Shown: positions 1-7,750, counted from the first letter of the stretch. The stretch: 30,525 nucleotides of DNA from an uncultured Treponema sp. (GCA_905372235.1 CAJPOF010000022.1:1-30525); one strand, 5' to 3'. Numbers and translations are program-made. Notes: a model not told the origin generated them from the sequence alone.

Positions 1-147
1 GGTATTGTCTATACTAGGTAACCTATAAATAGCAATGTCGCTAGTTTCTTTGAAGTATTATGATTTTGTTTGAACAACAAAAAACAATAGCGGAGGAAAG
101 AAACCAGCGACATTGCTATTTATAGGTTACCTAGTATAGACAATACC
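1..147. repeat. Long near-perfect palindrome (51-bp arms, 45-nt loop)
   Basis: Bases 1-51 and 97-147 are reverse complements with a single mismatch (43 against 105), separated by 45 nt. The left arm begins exactly at the window edge, so it may extend further. Each arm also holds a smaller interrupted palindrome around TAGGTAACCTA. As RNA or single-stranded DNA it would form a very stable hairpin. No U-tract follows, so it is not an ordinary terminator. It could be a mobile-element end, a recombination site, or a fold-back assembly artefact at a contig end. Confidence 0.9.
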
Positions 148-293
148 GTATTCGATTTCAAGATTATTATACCTTAATAAAATATATTCACCATTATGGA
201 ATAAAAAAAATTAAAGACATATATTTATGCTTAGACAATTCAATTCCAGGTTATAAATCAATTTCCGATTGTGGCTTCGGTATTTTTAAATAG
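135..293 (+). pseudogene. Possible 3' remnant of a broken gene
   Basis: An open frame without an obvious start runs from just after an in-frame TAG at 132-134, inside the right palindrome arm, to a TAG at 291-293. It encodes about 52 residues with protein-like composition, including a stretch reading IYLCLDNSIPGYKSI. The LCLDN segment faintly recalls Toprim-type motifs, but that is a guess. It ends 44 nt before the next gene and looks like the tail of a gene whose front was removed or replaced by the palindrome. It could also be a chance open frame in AT-rich DNA. Confidence 0.3.
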
Positions 294-301
294 TAATTCT
301 A

Positions 302-313
302 TTAGATATCTAA
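302..313. repeat. 12-bp perfect palindrome upstream of the 338 gene
   Basis: TTAGATATCTAA reads identically on both strands and lies 24 bases before the ATG at 338, just upstream of the GGGAG ribosome binding site. It could be an operator for the accessory gene. A 12-bp AT-rich palindrome may also arise by chance. Confidence 0.3.
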
Positions 314-337
314 AAAAGTTTTTATGGGAGTATAATT

Positions 338-1366
338 ATGAGTGCCGATTTTGAAGTATACCCATGCACTGAAATAAATTTTTCATTCGGTGATTTGTTG
401 GCAGAGTTCAACAAAAACATAAAAGACTTTTTTTTAAGGAATGATATACATATTGATTTTAATGTTTCCGCAGGAATTTATAACAGCAAAACAGAACGTG
501 AGAAAATAATTCCCGATAGCATGCCTTTTAGGAGACCTGAAGAAAATGAAACAATATGGATTGGTTATGACTTTTCGGTTTGCGGCAAAATGATTGCCGA
601 TCTTACGCATATTTATTTTTATCCGTTCGAAAATGATGAATGTATTACATCGGATTATGTGTTTGATAGGAAACAGCAAATGATTTCGAATATTGAAGAG
701 CGTATGCCATATATCATGAACGCAGGCGGTTTTTTTAGCTTTCATGGACGTGCTTGGCCTGCTTACGGATTTGCGGCTGCCGCATTTGCAAAGCTGACGG
801 ACGGAGTTATTTTTTCAGAGTTTGGTGCATGGTCTTATTCAAAGCTTCCATGCCTTGCAGATGATTTTGTAAGATTTTATTTTAATATTTGCGATTCTTC
901 AAATGATGAAAACGACATTTTTGAGGCAAAATGGTATTTCAAAAATATAAAAACATATGACTATGTTATCAATGGAAAAATACAAACATATAATAATGTA
1001 AAATATAATATCTATAATCTAGATTTTGTAAAATTATTTTTAGATATGAACTATGATATAAAACCGAGTCCTTATGATTTAAACTCATATACTAAATATG
1101 CGGAAATTAATGGCAACACAACATCATTACATTTTTTTGACAAATATTTACCGATGAAAATAGACAGTATAATTGATGCCGCAAATCAAAGTAAAAATAT
1201 TTCCTCCATTTGTATAATTGATGACAGTTTTCTCTTTTTAGATGAACGATATATCGAACGAATAAAACTGAAATTATACACACTAACAAAAGGTTCAAAA
1301 AAATATAGACGAAGGTTACAAACTGTTTATCTTGTTGCCGGAGAGAAAATTTTTGTTTTTAAGTAA
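338..1366 (+). CDS. Uncharacterised accessory protein, 342 aa
   Basis: I do not recognise this protein. It is soluble, has no signal peptide or membrane segment, and is rich in Phe, Tyr, Asp and Asn. Around residues 145-170 there is a small-residue helix followed by AKLTDGVIFSEFGAWSY, a pattern seen in some accessory or immunity-like proteins, but no family can be named. The start is well supported: GGGAG lies 7 nt before the ATG. The coding DNA is visibly more AT-rich than the rest of the window, especially 900-1100, and it lies next to the palindrome and a broken reading frame, so recent acquisition is likely. The 202 bases after it up to the next gene hold no further gene and no convincing terminator. 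Confidence 0.8.
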   Translation: MSADFEVYPCTEINFSFGDLLAEFNKNIKDFFLRNDIHIDFNVSAGIYNSKTEREKIIPDSMPFRRPEENETIWIGYDFSVCGKMIADLTHIYFYPFENDECITSDYVFDRKQQMISNIEERMPYIMNAGGFFSFHGRAWPAYGFAAAAFAKLTDGVIFSEFGAWSYSKLPCLADDFVRFYFNICDSSNDENDIFEAKWYFKNIKTYDYVINGKIQTYNNVKYNIYNLDFVKLFLDMNYDIKPSPYDLNSYTKYAEINGNTTSLHFFDKYLPMKIDSIIDAANQSKNISSICIIDDSFLFLDERYIERIKLKLYTLTKGSKKYRRRLQTVYLVAGEKIFVFK

Positions 1367-1527
1367 GATTCTTTTTTATAAAGAAGACTGTATATTTTTA
1401 GTATCAAAATTTTCCCATTTTAATACGCAACTTGTTGCATTTACTATTTGAATGCGGAATATCTAAGCTTCCAGCCCTAAACATTCCGAATATGCGCATT
1501 ACCGCCCGGGACACTTAAAAACTCATC

Positions 1528-1556
1528 TTGACAATAATCAACTCTCAGTTTAGTTT
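1528..1556 (+). promoter_or_regulatory. Candidate promoter for the 1569 gene
   Basis: A consensus TTGACA (1528-1533) is followed after 17 nt by TAGTTT (1551-1556), a weak -10. The ATG at 1569 lies 12 nt beyond the -10. AGGA at 1558-1561 is a possible ribosome binding site, but it would sit at or before the expected transcription start near 1563. Confidence 0.4.
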
Positions 1557-1568
1557 TAGGAAATCTTT

Positions 1569-2231
1569 ATGAAACACCGACAAACCGCTTTTTTTTTCAT
1601 AATAATTGTTTTTACGCTCCCTGCGTTTTCTCAAGATTCAAAAAAATCGGATTTATTTTTTAAAAGAAAATTCGATTCCGAATTTTATCTGCAATCCACT
1701 TATTCCGTCGGGGGCGGCTACAATTTTACGGGCTACAAAAATTATCCGCTTGCAAAACTGAACATCGACATTGTGGAAGCGTGGTTCGGGCGGCTTGGGG
1801 TTTCTTCCGTGATAGGCGCAACGTTCGGTCTTTCGCCAGCCGAGCCGAACGTGCTTATAAGCCAACTTGTATGCCCCGGAGTAAATGTATCGTGGGACAT
1901 AGGGCTTGGTCTGTCCGCAAGTTTGGGAATCAATATGCTTCACAATTGGCATTATTTTAAAGAAAATACGACAATTGACACGGCGACTCTCTCCGGTTCG
2001 ACTTTAAAAAGAACCAAAAGCAAAATCCAAACGGCAACCACGCTTCGAAGTTACGGATTATCTGTTCCCGTGCGGATTCGATACGCATTTACAAGAAATA
2101 TTTCCGCCTACGCAGAATATGTTTTTTCCGCGCACCCGTGGCTCAAAGATTCGGATGAAAAAAACAGAAACTGGATTGTGGAAAACACCCTGACCGCAGG
2201 GGTTTCGTTTTCCGTTCCTATAAGAATATGA
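1569..2231 (+). CDS. Probable outer-membrane beta-barrel protein, 220 aa
   Basis: Residues 1-22 form a signal peptide (basic start, FFFIIIVF core, PAFSQ cleavage region). The mature part alternates hydrophobic and polar residues with many Gly and aromatic residues, as in small transmembrane or surface beta-barrels of treponemes. The last strand ends ...SVPIRI rather than in the terminal Phe typical of BamA substrates. The stop codon overlaps a possible upstream ATG of the next gene, a lipoprotein, so the two are probably one transcript. Family and ligand are not recognised. Confidence 0.75.
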   Translation: MKHRQTAFFFIIIVFTLPAFSQDSKKSDLFFKRKFDSEFYLQSTYSVGGGYNFTGYKNYPLAKLNIDIVEAWFGRLGVSSVIGATFGLSPAEPNVLISQLVCPGVNVSWDIGLGLSASLGINMLHNWHYFKENTTIDTATLSGSTLKRTKSKIQTATTLRSYGLSVPVRIRYAFTRNISAYAEYVFSAHPWLKDSDEKNRNWIVENTLTAGVSFSVPIRI

Positions 2232-2245
2232 CAGGCAGGTTCGGA

Positions 2246-2827
2246 ATGAAAAATTATTTTTTTGCGTTTGCGATTTTTTTTGCACTCTTTTGCGCCGTCT
2301 CGTGCAGTTTTACAGACAGCCGTTGGGATTCGTTCAAAACTGCGTCGGGCGCAATAAAAAAGAACAACGCACGGGTTTACGAACATTTTGATTCCGATGG
2401 GAAAAAACTTGGAGTCCGCCTGCGTTTTATTGTTACAATTCCAAACTTGGTGATACCTGACACCATAACAGGAGAAAAAGTGGTCGCACTGGCATTTTCG
2501 GAAGTCGCCGCAAAAACTACAACCACAAGCATAACCTTCCCGGAAAGCGTTTTAGAATTCGACAATCTTTCAGGTTTTTCGTCGCTGAACACGCTCCATC
2601 TTTCCAAAAGCCTCAAAATGATTCCCGAAAAAGCGTTTGTGGGAACTTCGTCGCTTTCGATAATAACGCTTCCCGCAGAAAATCCGCCCAAAATATCCGC
2701 CGGAGTTTTTGCAAATTGCGCTTCAAGTCTAAGAATTTATGTTCCGAGGGACAGCCTTGACACATACAAGGCGGCTGACGTGTGGAAAGACTATTCCGAC
2801 AAGCTTACCGGAATTGATATGTCGTAA
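2246..2827 (+). CDS. BspA-type leucine-rich-repeat lipoprotein, 193 aa
   Basis: The N-terminus MKNYFFAFAIFFALFCAVSC is a lipoprotein signal ending in a spirochaete-style lipobox, with lipidation expected at Cys20. I chose the ATG at 2246 because it gives a normal signal; the ATG at 2228, which overlaps the preceding stop, would add six residues. The body has LRR_5/BspA-like repeats (phrases such as SLNTLHLSKSLKMIPEKAF), and the C-terminus SLRIYVPRDSLDTYKAADVW is the usual closing module of these proteins. BspA repeats are commonly surface-exposed and adhesion-related in oral and gut anaerobes; that role is inferred. It is short for the class, with about three repeats. Translation is probably coupled to the upstream barrel gene. 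Confidence 0.8.
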   Translation: MKNYFFAFAIFFALFCAVSCSFTDSRWDSFKTASGAIKKNNARVYEHFDSDGKKLGVRLRFIVTIPNLVIPDTITGEKVVALAFSEVAAKTTTTSITFPESVLEFDNLSGFSSLNTLHLSKSLKMIPEKAFVGTSSLSIITLPAENPPKISAGVFANCASSLRIYVPRDSLDTYKAADVWKDYSDKLTGIDMS

Positions 2828-2857
2828 GTTTATTCCGCCGGGAAAATTGAACGCATT

Positions 2858-2895
2858 CCGGACGGGAACGCCCGTTTCTCCGGACGTTTTATTTT
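2858..2895 (+). terminator. Probable terminator after the LRR lipoprotein gene
   Basis: CCGGACGGG (2858-2866), an AACG loop, CCCG (2871-2874), a TTTC bulge and TCCGG (2879-2883) form a GC-rich hairpin. It is followed by ACGTTTTATTTTTT. The T-tract runs into the 3' end of the convergent methyltransferase gene. The bulge makes this a moderate call. Confidence 0.5.
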
Positions 2896-3833
2896 TTCCG
2901 GACACAAAGAGAATTACGTTCCCAAAACACGCCGTCTTTGTAGCCTTGAATTTCTTTGTCGGATTCCGCCAAAAGAAGGCGCTTTTCAGCCCAAAGACAA
3001 TATTCCCTGTTCTGTTCGATTCCAAAAAAATGCCGGCCCAATTTTTTTGCAACGACACTTGCCGTTCCGCTTCCCAAAAACGGATCAAAAACGACATCGC
3101 CTTTTTTTGAGGAAGCCAAAATCAATTTTGCGTAAAGTTTTTCGCTTTTTTGGGTGGGATGGTCTGTGTTTTCCGGCATTGACCAAAAAGGAACGCTTAT
3201 GTCGTCCCAAAAATTTGATGGGCAGGTAAGACGGAATTTTCCGTCTTCCGTTTGCGTCCAATCCTTTGGATTTCCGGAAATTTTATACGGAGCGATTACC
3301 CGCCGCCTTTGCTTTACGGCATCCAAATCAAAAAAATACTCGTTTGGATTTTTTACGGCAAACCAAATGTCTTCCATCCCGTTTTTCCAGTTCGATTTTG
3401 CCCCTCTTCCTTTTTCGCGCTGCCACGTAATCCTGTTCAGAACCGAAAGATGCCTTTCAAGCACTCGCTGCAATACGGCTGTGCATTTCCAGTCGCCGCA
3501 CATATAAAGCGAGCCTGAGCTTTTTAATTTTTTGCACACGGAAGGAAACCAAGTTTCCACATAAGCCTCATAACTTGAATCGTCCATCGACCTGAACACG
3601 TTTCCGTTAAAATCTTTGTTCAAGTTGTACGGCGGATCTATGATTATCAAATCTGCGAATTCATCGGGAACGAACTCAATGCTCTCTAAAATTCCGGAGT
3701 TCAGCGTTTTATCTAAAATTTCGCCGCCTGCTTTCAGCGATTCCAAAGACAAAAGCCTTTTTTCCAAGTCCAAAATTTCATCATCGGAAAGGCAGAGAGT
3801 CCGATTTCGTCCTGCGCGATTTTTTTTATGCAT
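2889..3833 (-). CDS. Site-specific DNA methyltransferase, beta class, solitary
   Basis: An N4/N6 amino-methyltransferase of 314 aa. Catalytic motif IV, DPPYN, is at residues 66-70 and precedes SAM-binding motif I, DPFLGSGT, at 250-257. This IV-before-I order defines the beta class. HPTQKS (225-230), just before motif I, is typical of N6-adenine or N4-cytosine enzymes of the PF01555 family. The target sequence cannot be read from the protein. No restriction endonuclease, specificity subunit or helicase lies beside it, so it appears to be an orphan methylase or a remnant of a restriction system. The start ATG has no Shine-Dalgarno sequence; an extended -10 element ends 5 nt upstream, suggesting a leaderless mRNA. 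Confidence 0.92.
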   Translation of the reverse strand: MHKKNRAGRNRTLCLSDDEILDLEKRLLSLESLKAGGEILDKTLNSGILESIEFVPDEFADLIIIDPPYNLNKDFNGNVFRSMDDSSYEAYVETWFPSVCKKLKSSGSLYMCGDWKCTAVLQRVLERHLSVLNRITWQREKGRGAKSNWKNGMEDIWFAVKNPNEYFFDLDAVKQRRRVIAPYKISGNPKDWTQTEDGKFRLTCPSNFWDDISVPFWSMPENTDHPTQKSEKLYAKLILASSKKGDVVFDPFLGSGTASVVAKKLGRHFFGIEQNREYCLWAEKRLLLAESDKEIQGYKDGVFWERNSLCVRKK

Positions 3834-3838
3834 ACCGC

Positions 3839-3847
3839 ATTATATCA
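3839..3847 (-). promoter_or_regulatory. Extended -10 promoter of the methyltransferase gene
   Basis: On the minus strand TGATATAAT combines a consensus TATAAT with an upstream TG. The -35 region is poor, as is usual for extended -10 promoters. Only 5 nt separate the -10 from the ATG at 3833, so transcription should start at or within a base or two of the start codon. It abuts the gpmA terminator. Confidence 0.6.
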
Positions 3848-3881
3848 AAAAAACCGCCGCTACATAATGAGCGACGGTTTT
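3847..3881 (-). terminator. Intrinsic terminator of gpmA
   Basis: Read on the minus strand, AAAACCGTCGCT (3881-3870), an 8-nt loop and AGCGGCGGTTTT (3861-3850) pair over 12 bp with one G-U, followed by further T residues. It lies about 30 nt beyond the gpmA stop codon. Confidence 0.85.
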
Positions 3882-3912
3882 GCTACGCTTGGATTTTATA
3901 TTGAAGAAAATC

Positions 3913-4659
3913 CTATTTCTTTTTTCCCTGATTTGCGACTGCGTTCATTTTTGCGGCAATCGCATCCTGGTCGCCAAGATAGTAATGCTTCACAACATTA
4001 AAATCGTCATCAAACTCGTAGACCAAAGGAGTTGCCGTTGGAATGTTCACTCCAAGGATTTCCTCCGGTGTCATTTTGTCAAGATAATAGACCAAGGCCC
4101 TTAGCGAATTTCCGTGAGCAGCGATTACGACACGCTTTCCCGCCTTCATCTGCGGTTTTATTTCCTCAAGAAAATACGGAATTACACGGGTAATCGTGGT
4201 TTCAAGCGACTCGTTCTGCGGAAGGAACGAAGGATCAACGTCCCTGAACATGGCGGCTTTTTTTGCTGAACGCTCGTCATCGTCAGGAAGAACAGGCGGT
4301 TTTACATCAAATGAACGTCTCCAGATTTTTACCTGGTCCTCGCCGAACTTTTCCGCCGCTTCGGATTTGTTTTTTCCCTGCAAGTCGCCGTAATGTCGTT
4401 CGTTAAGTTTCCATGTCTTTATTACCGGAAGCCATTCCCTGTCCATTTCCTCAAGCATTCCGTTAAGCGTGTGGATTGCCCTTTTCAGATAGGACGTGTA
4501 GCAAATGTCAAAGTCATAGCCTTCAGCCTTCAACAATTTTCCAGCACTCTTAGCCTCTTCTCTGCCCTTTTCGCTGAGTTCCACATCGGTCCAGCCCGTA
4601 AAAAGATTCAATTTGTTCCACTCGCTTTCGCCGTGACGCACCAATACAAGTTTTGTCAT
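3913..4659 (-). CDS. gpmA: 2,3-bisphosphoglycerate-dependent phosphoglycerate mutase
   Basis: Cytosolic glycolytic and gluconeogenic enzyme interconverting 3- and 2-phosphoglycerate through a phosphohistidine. The N-terminus MTKLVLVRHGESEWN carries the catalytic RHG (His9). KLNERHYGDLQG contains the acid/base Glu, and AAHGNSLRAL contains the second catalytic His. The length of 248 aa is normal for the dPGM family. The start is fixed by AGAGGTGCAGGA just before the ATG; an in-frame ATG 18 codons upstream would prepend unrelated residues. The C-terminus ends in a short Lys tail (NQGKKK). Monocistronic, with its own terminator. Confidence 0.97.
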   Translation of the reverse strand: MTKLVLVRHGESEWNKLNLFTGWTDVELSEKGREEAKSAGKLLKAEGYDFDICYTSYLKRAIHTLNGMLEEMDREWLPVIKTWKLNERHYGDLQGKNKSEAAEKFGEDQVKIWRRSFDVKPPVLPDDDERSAKKAAMFRDVDPSFLPQNESLETTITRVIPYFLEEIKPQMKAGKRVVIAAHGNSLRALVYYLDKMTPEEILGVNIPTATPLVYEFDDDFNVVKHYYLGDQDAIAAKMNAVANQGKKK

Positions 4660-4674
4660 TCCTGCACCTCTAAA

Positions 4675-4680
4675 ATTATA
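4675..4680 (-). promoter_or_regulatory. Candidate -10 of the gpmA promoter
   Basis: A consensus TATAAT lies 15 nt before the gpmA ATG on the minus strand. The hexamer 17 nt upstream (CGGCAG) is not a good -35, so the call rests on the -10 alone. Confidence 0.4.
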
Positions 4681-4812
4681 GTTAGATAAAAATTCTTCTG
4701 CCGATTTCCGCACTTTATGCAGACGGCAAAAATCGAATTTTCAGTTTGATTTACATATGCTAACTTTTTGCGCAAGTATTTTCAATATATCGGATTGAAG
4801 AATTCGGGTTTT

Positions 4813-4872
4813 ATTGAAGCGATTTTGAACCGAACTTGGAACTTAGGCGAACATTTACAATTTCTAGCGAAC
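4813..4872. other. Intergenic stretch with repeated GCGAAC motifs
   Basis: The 364-base gap between gpmA and the 5024 gene contains no convincing gene. It holds ATTGAAGCGA (4813-4822) and two copies of GCGAACA (4847 and 4867, 20 nt apart). The same 10-mer and a GCGAAC pair recur in the clpP upstream region at 28563-28587. The meaning is unknown. Confidence 0.35.
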
Positions 4873-4879
4873 ACGAAAA

Positions 4880-4912
4880 CAAAACGACGCATAAATCTTT
4901 ACGTCTTTTTTT
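4880..4912 (-). terminator. Weak candidate terminator of the phosphatase operon
   Basis: On the minus strand GACGTAAA and TTTA(TG)CGTC form a bulged hairpin followed by GTTTTGTTTTCG. It lies about 110 nt past the stop of the 5024 gene. The tight loop and distance make this uncertain. The plus strand also has a T-tract here, but no plus-strand gene leads into it. Confidence 0.3.
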
Positions 4913-5023
4913 GATTATTCTCTCATATCGATATTTTTCGATTTTTAATAAGCCGAACAAAACTCTCCGAAAAACTCAAAGATTATTTTTTGCACTAAAA
5001 TTTTATCGAAAAAACAAAAGTTT

Positions 5024-5563
5024 TTAGTAAAATTTTTCTTCAATGATTCTAAAAATCTCTCGCTCTTCACCCGAAAACCGATGGACTTCCGCCTCCTGAA
5101 AATCAAGCCGTACTTTCCCTGTGCGCTCTCGCACAATTACCGGAAAAAAATCCTTGATTTTTTTTTCAAAAAACAGCCATGCCTGAAGATATATAAAATC
5201 TTTTTTTGAAACATAACATTCTTTTTTCAGAAACGGACTTTCGAATTCCATGCTTTTTACAAAAACCGCCCCGTTCCCGATTGATTTGTTTATTTCCAGC
5301 ACGGATTTGAACAACTGATAGCATTTTACAAGGCTTTCTTCGTCATTTTCGATGGATTTTGAGGCGGGAATCCGGAACGAAGCGTATTCCCCGACAATCC
5401 TTGAAATCCTGTCGTTCAAATTTTCATTGATTTTTAACTGAAGGATTTTTCCTTCGTCAAAACTGGATGAAATATTTTTGTCTTTTGAATCGGCGGCGAC
5501 AAATCGCTTGAGTTTTTCCGCAAATCTTAAAAGAGAACCCGAAACATCTTCGCTTTCATGCAT
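5024..5563 (-). CDS. Unknown 179-aa protein coupled to the SpoIIE phosphatase
   Basis: I do not recognise a family. The protein is soluble, highly charged (Lys/Glu-rich) and likely alpha/beta, with no signal peptide or membrane segment. Its ATG lies 2 nt after the stop of the phosphatase gene (TAG TC ATG), so the two are almost certainly translationally coupled and functionally linked. A partner-switching role (substrate, adaptor or effector of the phosphatase) is plausible from position only. I see no clear STAS or HATPase motif. Confidence 0.8.
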   Translation of the reverse strand: MHESEDVSGSLLRFAEKLKRFVAADSKDKNISSSFDEGKILQLKINENLNDRISRIVGEYASFRIPASKSIENDEESLVKCYQLFKSVLEINKSIGNGAVFVKSMEFESPFLKKECYVSKKDFIYLQAWLFFEKKIKDFFPVIVRERTGKVRLDFQEAEVHRFSGEEREIFRIIEEKFY

Positions 5564-5565
5564 GA

Positions 5566-7716
5566 CTAAAGTTCCTCAAGTTCATCTTCCGGTTCAAGCT
5601 GTTCAAGTTGCTCGACAAAATTATTCGAGTTTTCCCTTTTCAGTACGATTATTGTCCTGTCGTCATCCCTTGGCGTTCCGCCGGAAAAATTCTCCACAGC
5701 GCCTTCCAAAGCCCTAAGTATTTCGGTGGCGGATTTATGGCTGTTTTCCTGAACGACTTTTCCGATTCTTTCATATCCGAACTGTTCCTTTGCGGCATCC
5801 GCAGCCTCGCAAAGTCCGTCCGTGTAACAGACAAGGATATCGCCTTGAGCCATCGGAAAATTTATTGCAGGAAAAGAAACATCTATTCCTTGGATTCCGA
5901 TTGCTCCGTACTGTTTTTGCGTAGAATCATGCTTCAAAGCGGTGACAGACTCGTCCTCTTTTCTGAAAAGAATCGGATACGGATGACCTGCGTTCGCCAT
6001 TGCGACATTGCAGCAATCGTTTTCATCAAATTTGCTGAATTTCAGAAGAATGCCTGTAAGATAGTTATCGATGTCGCCTTTTTCATTGATGATTTTGTCG
6101 TTTATTGAAAGCAGCGTATCGGAAATGGTCTCCTGTATTTTTTCTCCACGTTCGAACGAAGAACCGATTATGTTCTTTGCAAGCATTGTTATAAGGCTCG
6201 CCGAAAGACCGTGTCCGGAAACGTCAAACAGGGCAAATCCATGCAGATTTCCTTCGTTATAGTAATAGTCGTACAAATCTCCGCTAACGCTTGCAAGCGG
6301 TTCGTAGTCTATCGCAAAATCCCAACCACGGAACATCATCTTTGGCTCTGGAAAATATTTTTTCTGGACTATGGAAGCCATTTCCAAATCCTGCTGCGCC
6401 CGAACTATTTCTTTTGCCAAATTTTCATTGGCTATGGTAAGATTTTTCGTCTGAAGTTTGACTTCTTCCTTGAGTTTTTTGTTCAGATATTCGTTCTGAA
6501 TAGACGTTCTGCTGAACCTGTGTGTAAGAACAGATATGAACATCAATATAACGCAGAACCATCCGAGCCATGTAAAATACGGAAAATATACAGACCGTAT
6601 CACAACATGGACGACAAAATCCAGCACTCCGCATACGGTAAGCGGAAAAAGTCCTGCCGCAAGCAGTATGGAATCGTGCTTCTTTTCCGGATTCCAAAAT
6701 CCTTTGATTACCCAAGCCATGCCGTAAAAACAATTCAAGGAACAATAAACAAGCACATACGGAGTTATCTTCTGCAAGGCTTCATGGTTCGGCAGCACAA
6801 AAGTGACAAGCGAAACCACAAACAGAAGAATAGACCTCAAAAGTTTAAATTCTTTTTTTTCTTGAAGTCCAAGAAAATCGAACATGAAATATACGAAGAA
6901 ATTTACGATTATGTATAGATTCATGTACAGGAATATCTTTATGAACAATGTATAAGAAATTTTAAGATGTTTTAATAAATCGTATACTGGAACGATTCCC
7001 GAAAAAAAAGTCACCAAAAAGAAAATCGTAAAGAAATTCATCATGGCAAAGGAAAAATATTCGGCATTTTTGCGCCTGGCAAGGTACATCATAAGAAATA
7101 CCAAAAAGACGGCGAACAAAAGTCCTTCAAAAAAGATGTATACTGTCGAGCGGAAGAACATCAATACATTTGAAAATCCTTTTGCATCTTCGGGTTCGCC
7201 TATGAAAATCTTTCCGCCTAATGTGCTTTTTCCCATGCAGAAAACTTTCATGTATAAAGTGTTGTTTCCGTCTCGGTTTATAAGTTCCCGCCCGATGTCG
7301 TAGCAATGGGCAGAAAAAAATGCGCTTGTTTCTTTTGGCGGAAAACGCCCAGCCTTTCCGATGGATATTCCGTTTATGTATGTCTCGGAAGCAAAATGCA
7401 CAAAAGGAATCTCAAGGGCAAGATTCATATCTTTAAGGGAATCCGGCACAGTGAATTCCGCCTTCAGCCACACATATGTGGTTCGCCCTGATACAAGTTT
7501 TTCAAGATTTCCGTTTTTGGTGTCATTAAGTTTGAGGTAACGGCTCGCGCTTGTCATGGCATTCCAAATTGTGCTGGAAGAATCCGTTTCATACCAGTAG
7601 AATTTGTCGTTAAGCACAATTCTGTTTTCTTCTTTCTGATTGCAAGAAATAAAAAAGACAGACGATAAAAGAGTGTATAAAAGTGCGGAAATTAAATGTT
7701 TTCTTCTAAAAGACAC
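5566..7716 (-). CDS. Lipoprotein-anchored 7TM sensor with SpoIIE/RsbU phosphatase domain
   Basis: Predicted signal-transducing serine phosphatase, 716 aa. Residues 1-25 form a lipoprotein-like signal (FFISC, Cys25). Residues 26-180 are extracytoplasmic, with a beta-sandwich look (WLKAEFTVPDSL, YINGISIGKAGRFPP) as in 7TMR-DISM sensors. About seven membrane segments span 185-400 and a coiled coil covers 405-450. The PP2C-like SpoIIE domain occupies about 465-692, with the acidic metal-binding motifs SGDLYD (479-483), DVSGHG (498-503), YTDGL (631-635) and DDDR (684-687). The tail EQLEQLEPEDELEEL is acidic. SpoIIE/RsbU enzymes normally dephosphorylate anti-sigma antagonists; the target here is unknown. 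The start is GTG, since no in-frame ATG precedes the signal, and it lies 5 nt after a -10 element. Confidence 0.93.
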   Translation of the reverse strand: MSFRRKHLISALLYTLLSSVFFISCNQKEENRIVLNDKFYWYETDSSSTIWNAMTSASRYLKLNDTKNGNLEKLVSGRTTYVWLKAEFTVPDSLKDMNLALEIPFVHFASETYINGISIGKAGRFPPKETSAFFSAHCYDIGRELINRDGNNTLYMKVFCMGKSTLGGKIFIGEPEDAKGFSNVLMFFRSTVYIFFEGLLFAVFLVFLMMYLARRKNAEYFSFAMMNFFTIFFLVTFFSGIVPVYDLLKHLKISYTLFIKIFLYMNLYIIVNFFVYFMFDFLGLQEKKEFKLLRSILLFVVSLVTFVLPNHEALQKITPYVLVYCSLNCFYGMAWVIKGFWNPEKKHDSILLAAGLFPLTVCGVLDFVVHVVIRSVYFPYFTWLGWFCVILMFISVLTHRFSRTSIQNEYLNKKLKEEVKLQTKNLTIANENLAKEIVRAQQDLEMASIVQKKYFPEPKMMFRGWDFAIDYEPLASVSGDLYDYYYNEGNLHGFALFDVSGHGLSASLITMLAKNIIGSSFERGEKIQETISDTLLSINDKIINEKGDIDNYLTGILLKFSKFDENDCCNVAMANAGHPYPILFRKEDESVTALKHDSTQKQYGAIGIQGIDVSFPAINFPMAQGDILVCYTDGLCEAADAAKEQFGYERIGKVVQENSHKSATEILRALEGAVENFSGGTPRDDDRTIIVLKRENSNNFVEQLEQLEPEDELEEL

Positions 7717-7721
7717 GCTTT

Positions 7722-7750
7722 ATTCTAGCACTTATTAAAAGTTTTGACAG
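7722..7750 (-). promoter_or_regulatory. Promoter of the SpoIIE phosphatase gene, leaderless type
   Basis: On the minus strand CTGTCA (7750-7745), a 17-nt spacer and TAGAAT (7727-7722) precede the GTG start at 7716 by 5 nt. There is no Shine-Dalgarno sequence. The expected transcription start coincides with the start codon. Confidence 0.5.

Noticed and set aside
1..147. Calling the palindrome an integron attC site
   Set aside because: No convincing RYYYAAC/GTTRRRY core pair is present at the arm ends, the arms are much longer than usual, and no integrase gene is in the window.
331..336. TATAAT just before the ATG at 338 as another leaderless promoter
   Set aside because: A good GGGAG ribosome binding site directly precedes it at the right distance, so the TATAAT is only 1 nt from the ATG and cannot serve as its -10.
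4660..4713. 18-residue N-terminal extension of GpmA
   Set aside because: The family begins at MTKLVLVRHG and a strong ribosome binding site lies right before that ATG.
4836..5027. 63-residue plus-strand open frame in the gap before the 5024 gene
   Set aside because: Low-complexity AT-rich frame with no ribosome binding site or recognisable protein features, overlapping the end of the real minus-strand gene.
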